The position numbers were made by a program, and so were the translations under genes. The notes under the pieces were generated by a model that worked only from the letters and a program-made list of their open reading frames with translations, made no database searches and was not told the origin of the DNA. Shown here in pieces: positions 60,516 to 64,000 of a stretch of DNA of 64,000 bases. Position 1 is the first letter of the stretch, and each line of letters starts with the position of its first letter. Source of the stretch: Cellulophaga sp. L1A9 (GTDB lineage Bacteria; Bacteroidota; Bacteroidia; Flavobacteriales; Flavobacteriaceae); contig NZ_CP047027.1 of NCBI RefSeq assembly GCF_009797025.1, positions 3,658,001-3,722,000 of the forward strand, given 5' to 3'.

Positions 60516-61265
60516 ATGTTAAAAGAAGAGCGACATAAGTTTATTCTTAATGAAGTAGCGCTGCATAACCGCGTATTGCTTACAGATATTGCAGAGCAAA
60601 TAGGTGTTTCTATAGATACGATTCGTAGAGATGTAAAAGAATTAGATGCAGAGGAGCAATTAAAAAAAGTGCATGGAGGCGCTATCGCATTAGGGTTTAC
60701 CAACTATGCTACGACCAACAAAAATATTTATGCCCAAGAGGATAAAATAATCATAGCAAAGAAGGCGTTGTCCTTAATTCACTCAGGAAGTACTATTCTT
60801 ATTCATGGCGGAACAACCTGCCTAGAATTAGCAAAGGCAATTCCGAATAAATTAGAAATTACGTGCTTTACCACAAGTCTTGCTGTAGCCATGGAGTTAC
60901 TTACCAAAAAAGGGGTAGATGTTTTATTTATAGGAGGAAGGCTGTCTAAAGATTCTCAATTAGCAATAGGCGCTAGTGCTATTCATCAACTTTCAGAAAT
61001 TACCTTAGATTATAGTTTTATAGGTACAGGGTATGTAGATGTGGACTATGGTTTGACGGAATTTGATTTAGAAAGTGTGCAAGTAAAAAAAGCAGTGATC
61101 AAATCTTCTAAGAAAACTGTACTTTTGCTAATATCAGAAAAATTAAACTCTAAACATCGGTATAAGACCTGTGAGATTAATGCAATTAATACCATGATTA
61201 CTGAAATTGATCCCAAAAACACTTTATTAGATAATTTTAGAAAACAAGACATTCGTTTGTTATAA
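60516..61265 (+). CDS. DeoR-family transcriptional regulator
   Basis: A 249-residue repressor. The N-terminal HTH is LLTDIAEQIGVSIDTIRRDVKEL followed by the KVHGGA motif, and the C-terminal sugar-phosphate sensor carries LIHGGTTCLELAKAI and TTSLAVAMEL. DeoR proteins of amino-sugar loci respond to sugar phosphates such as GlcN-6P or MurNAc-6P. Located between divergent nagB-PIG-L and downstream murQ, it very likely controls both. murQ starts 4 bases later. Confidence 0.9.
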   Translation: MLKEERHKFILNEVALHNRVLLTDIAEQIGVSIDTIRRDVKELDAEEQLKKVHGGAIALGFTNYATTNKNIYAQEDKIIIAKKALSLIHSGSTILIHGGTTCLELAKAIPNKLEITCFTTSLAVAMELLTKKGVDVLFIGGRLSKDSQLAIGASAIHQLSEITLDYSFIGTGYVDVDYGLTEFDLESVQVKKAVIKSSKKTVLLLISEKLNSKHRYKTCEINAINTMITEIDPKNTLLDNFRKQDIRLL

Positions 61266-61269
61266 ACCT

Positions 61270-62085
61270 ATGAATTATAAAAAAATCACAGAAACAGCTT
61301 CAAATTATGATAATTTGGAGCAAATGGATACGCAATTCTTATTGGAAAATATTAATCGTGAAGATCAAAAGGTTGCAGAAGCCGTCAATTTGGTTATTCC
61401 TTCTATAACGAAGTTGGTAGATGAACTTGCCTTGCGTTTTAAAAAAGGAGGACGCTTATTTTACATAGGCGCCGGTACTAGCGGAAGATTAGGAATATTA
61501 GATGCCTCAGAAATACCACCAACGTTTGGAATGCCTCATGAAAGGGTAGTAGGTATTATTGCTGGTGGTGATATTGCTATACGAAAGGCGGTAGAGAATG
61601 CAGAAGATAATCCGGAACAAGCATGGCTAGATCTAAAGGAACATCAAATTACTAAAGATGATGTTTTAGTAGGTATTGCAGCATCAGGAACGACACCTTA
61701 TGTTATTGGTGGAATTAATGAAGCAAAAGCAAATGGAATCTTAACGGCTTGTATTACTAATAATCCAGGTTCTCCTTTAACTCAAGCAGCAGCTATTCCT
61801 ATAGCAGTTAATGTTGGTCCAGAGTTTGTAACCGGAAGTACTCGAATGAAGAGTGGTACCTCACAGAAATTAGTGTTGAATATGATTTCTACAGCATTAA
61901 TGATTAAAATTGGTCGTGTGCGTGGAAATAAAATGGTGAACATGCAACTGAGTAATGATAAGCTTGTGGATAGAGGTACGAGATACCTAGTGGAAGCATT
62001 AGGAATTTCATATGACGAAGCAGAAAAGTTACTTAAAATACATGGCTCTGTTCACGATGCTACTGAAGCCTATAAAGTAAAGTAA
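61270..62085 (+). CDS. murQ: N-acetylmuramic acid 6-phosphate etherase
   Basis: A 271-residue SIS-domain enzyme that cleaves the lactyl ether of MurNAc-6P to GlcNAc-6P and lactate. Motifs are FYIGAGTSGRLGILDASE at the N-terminal active site, GIAASGTTPYVI, TNNPGSPL and VGPEFVTGSTRMKSGTSQK. It follows the DeoR gene with 4 bases and finishes before a strong terminator. Its product feeds the deacetylase/deaminase encoded divergently. Confidence 0.96.
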   Translation: MNYKKITETASNYDNLEQMDTQFLLENINREDQKVAEAVNLVIPSITKLVDELALRFKKGGRLFYIGAGTSGRLGILDASEIPPTFGMPHERVVGIIAGGDIAIRKAVENAEDNPEQAWLDLKEHQITKDDVLVGIAASGTTPYVIGGINEAKANGILTACITNNPGSPLTQAAAIPIAVNVGPEFVTGSTRMKSGTSQKLVLNMISTALMIKIGRVRGNKMVNMQLSNDKLVDRGTRYLVEALGISYDEAEKLLKIHGSVHDATEAYKVK

Positions 62086-62144
62086 TTTATCTTAAAAGGC
62101 TATATATTTACTAAAGAGATTATAGTCCTTAATTCATGAGATAG

Positions 62145-62197
62145 ACGTTCATGAAATTTTTACCATGCTCTGGTAAAAGGATTTATGAACGTTTTTT
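62145..62197 (+). terminator. murQ terminator
   Basis: ACGTTCAT...TTTACCA pairs with TGGTAAA...ATGAACGT, then seven T. A long imperfect stem about 60 bases after the murQ stop. Confidence 0.8.
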
Positions 62198-62704
62198 CAC
62201 CCTTGAATATTCTTCTAATAGTGTTTTTTACCTTTTAGATTCCGTTGCCTAAAATAGTTTTTTTTAATGGCTGTTATAGCTGTCTATCCTTCAATTAAAA
62301 ATCAGAATTTCATACTTTGACAGGGTGGAATCTTATAGAAAATTTCATTTTTTCAAATTTTGACTTTAAAAAGTATATTGAAAGCAAGAAACGGATTGTT
62401 TAGCACTAACTAGTGCTGATTTACCTAATAAAATAAGTGTTTTATCGATAAATGACATTAGTGAAAACAGAGGTTTTTTTCGATTTTTCGCCCTTTTTAC
62501 AGGCTTTTCGCCATGTTCGTACATAGCGTTACAACGATAAAATGGGTATGAATAATACTATTTTTCATACCTTTGCGTTTAAGCTATATATAAGGATTTA
62601 AAGTACATTTTAAGGAAAAACAGAAATATTAAGTATAAACAAGTACACATACGATTATTGTTGATCCCAAGTCTTACAATTTTCACAAATAACCTACGTA
62701 ACCT
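62198..62704. other. Long leader/intergenic region before the adhesin gene
   Basis: A 507-bp gap, AT-rich with stops in all frames. It contains the promoter listed below and a possible 125-base 5' leader. No gene or RNA gene was recognised. Confidence 0.4.
62568..62575 (+). promoter_or_regulatory. -7 element for the adhesin gene
   Basis: TACCTTTG is an exact TAnnTTTG match, 130 bases upstream of the start codon. No TTG at the -33 position is convincing. It predicts an unusually long 5' leader of ~125 bases. Confidence 0.45.
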
Positions 62705-64000
62705 ATGCTATCCAAAAAATCAAGAAAATCTTGGTACTTTTTAGTACTACCTGTTTTCTTTTTTGTTTTCTCTTCAATTTTGGCTGAAACCAAAATTTTT
62801 AACTATATCGGGGAATTTTCTTCGGATATAGTTTCTTCTATTGAAGAAAGTTTTACAAAAAAGGAAGCTCAAGAACAGAATCAATCACAACTTAATTCTG
62901 AACAAACAAACAATGCTCTCGCAGCAGCACCTTTCTTCGCGACCGTTGTAGCAAATGCAGATGAAACTGTTACCTGTACAAATGATGGGGCTACGCTATC
63001 ACGTTTTAATTTGTGTGGTGATTTTGATTCTCGTGTTATTGTTTTAGATCAGGCATATAGTTCGTACAATTGGGAACGCTTAACGGTAGGTTCTTGTCCT
63101 AGTTTTAATGTTGATTTACAATGTCCAACCTATACCTGTTCCACATCATGGGTATCCGCAGGGACTTCTCCTACATTAACGATAGATCCAAGTTCAGTTT
63201 CCGCAGGTACAGGAGCAGAGTTTAGGGTAAGTGTTAATGGAGGTGCTCCATATTATATTAAGGTAAAGAAAAGTACCATTAGTCAGACCTATGTTAAACG
63301 CGATTATATTTGTGGGGTTGCAGGTAGAATTCAAGTAACAAACTTATCTAGTGCTTATGAGTATGCTATTAACGATGGTAGTGGTTTTGGCGCATGGCAA
63401 GGAGCGATATTTGATGACTTAATACCAGGTTCTTATATCGTTAAAGCAAGATTAAAAAACACACCAAATACGTGTGAGTATCCTTACGAATTAATTGAAA
63501 TTGAATCTAAAGAAATAGATATTGACGTTACGGTAGTTGATGCGCAATGTTTTGGAGAAAATGGGAGTATAGCCGTCCAGGTAAATGATGTTCCTGGTCC
63601 TTATAAATATACCTTATTAGATAGTAGTGGGTTCCCTCAGGAATTTACATCCTTTATAGCAAGTGATACCTACAATTTTGCTGCTGTAGGTTTTGGTACC
63701 TATAGTGTACAAGTAGAAACACAACAGTGTAAAGCAGATATAGCAAATGGTATTGCAGCCCCTAGACAAGATGTAGATACCAGCGGAAATCCAATTGTTA
63801 TTGGAGATGGCTTGGTTGCTCTGGCTGCATCAACAGAAGTGAATAGTAGTTTTGGTTGTGCAAATATTACCAGTGTGGATATTATTGTGCGTACCTCGGG
63901 AGGTGCTGCACCGTATACCTATACAGTGAATGGTAGTGCTGCAGTTAGTCCGTCTTACACAGGGCAAACTACGTATACTGTTACTGCTCCAGGTGATTAC
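62705..64000 (+). CDS. Giant SprB-like surface adhesin, 5' part (cut by window end)
   Basis: An open frame of 432 codons without a stop that runs off the window. ATG at 62705 begins LSKKSRKSWYFLVLPVFF, a signal-anchor-like start (hydrophobic to about residue 28), followed by a charged helical region (about 35-70) with Gln/Asn/Glu, then an Ala-rich linker and Ig-like/SprB-type repeats. Repeat phrases such as VNGGAPYYIKV, VNDVPGPYKYTL and SGGAAPYTYTVNG recur, with Cys spaced regularly (e.g. CNF/C.GENGSIAVQV). In Flavobacteriia such proteins are secreted by the type IX system and move along the surface during gliding. The C-terminal sorting domain should be beyond the window. Confidence 0.8.
   Translation, partial: MLSKKSRKSWYFLVLPVFFFVFSSILAETKIFNYIGEFSSDIVSSIEESFTKKEAQEQNQSQLNSEQTNNALAAAPFFATVVANADETVTCTNDGATLSRFNLCGDFDSRVIVLDQAYSSYNWERLTVGSCPSFNVDLQCPTYTCSTSWVSAGTSPTLTIDPSSVSAGTGAEFRVSVNGGAPYYIKVKKSTISQTYVKRDYICGVAGRIQVTNLSSAYEYAINDGSGFGAWQGAIFDDLIPGSYIVKARLKNTPNTCEYPYELIEIESKEIDIDVTVVDAQCFGENGSIAVQVNDVPGPYKYTLLDSSGFPQEFTSFIASDTYNFAAVGFGTYSVQVETQQCKADIANGIAAPRQDVDTSGNPIVIGDGLVALAASTEVNSSFGCANITSVDIIVRTSGGAAPYTYTVNGSAAVSPSYTGQTTYTVTAPGDY

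Noticed and set aside
1..64000. tRNA or rRNA genes
   Set aside because: No cloverleaf or conserved rRNA sequence was recognised on either strand by eye.

Overview
The window looks like a piece of a marine Flavobacteriaceae (Bacteroidetes) chromosome. Supporting signs are AT-rich DNA, TAnnTTTG-type -7 promoter elements, weak or absent Shine-Dalgarno sequences, an nrdB gene carrying an ATP-cone next to a short nrdA, a GH16 agarase/porphyranase-like lipoprotein, the DUF294/CBS regulator with its exonuclease partner, and a giant SprB-repeat-type surface protein. No rRNA, tRNA or CRISPR array was seen.

Layout. (1) 1-4.75 kb: an accessory stretch of single minus-strand cargo genes separated by ~200-bp imperfect palindromes. 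Two of the three palindromes are interrupted at the equivalent position of one arm by nearly identical 705-bp ORF-less group II introns, and one cargo unit is also split by a decayed IS481-type element. The arrangement resembles integron cassettes, but the palindromes do not carry canonical attC boxes. (2) 4.9-6.8 kb: sigZ, an untracked 37-aa Cys-rich metallothionein-like gene, a ~147-bp tandem repeat, and an exported DUF6134-like protein. (3) 7.3-10.4 kb: nrdB-nrdA. (4) 10.4-14.8 kb: degraded sequence (IS110-type remnant, broken small genes) around an AbiE-type toxin-antitoxin operon with a perfect palindrome at its promoter. (5) 14.9-30.4 kb: a probable integrative mobilizable island, visibly richer in GC than its flanks. 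It carries higBA, an RloC/PrrC-like ATPase-nuclease, relaxase and MobC with a candidate oriT, a HTH/excisionase-like protein, a GbsR/MarR-type regulator with two identical 24-bp operators, a TolC-MFP-RND efflux operon, MscS, and a tyrosine recombinase that abuts the 3' end of mnmE. (6) 30.5-45.8 kb: ordinary core genes (mnmE, dnaN, SAM hydrolase, phoH, purC, exonuclease, DUF294, methyltransferase, pseudouridine synthase, FAD monooxygenase) plus the GH16 lipoprotein gene with a 5' frameshift. (7) 45.9-52.5 kb: an unusually long Cys/Met-type PLP enzyme, a small redox group (zinc ribbon, MsrQ-like, NmrA-like SDR, siderophore-interacting flavoprotein) and acs. (8) 52.7-62.1 kb: an amino-sugar/peptidoglycan recycling locus: GHL10 lipoprotein, AmpG-like MFS, GH3, AnmK in one overlapping operon; NagB fused to a PIG-L deacetylase domain; a DeoR regulator; MurQ. 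(9) 62.7 kb to the end: the 5' part of a giant SprB-like adhesin.

How parts work together: the recycling locus covers import (AmpG-like), trimming of GlcNAc (GH3), phosphorylation of anhydroMurNAc (AnmK), removal of the lactyl ether (MurQ), and deacetylation/deamination (PIG-L-NagB), with a divergent DeoR regulator. The island couples transfer functions, two defence-type modules and a self-regulated efflux pump. The most unusual signal is the cassette/palindrome/intron array at the left edge, which is cut by the window start.
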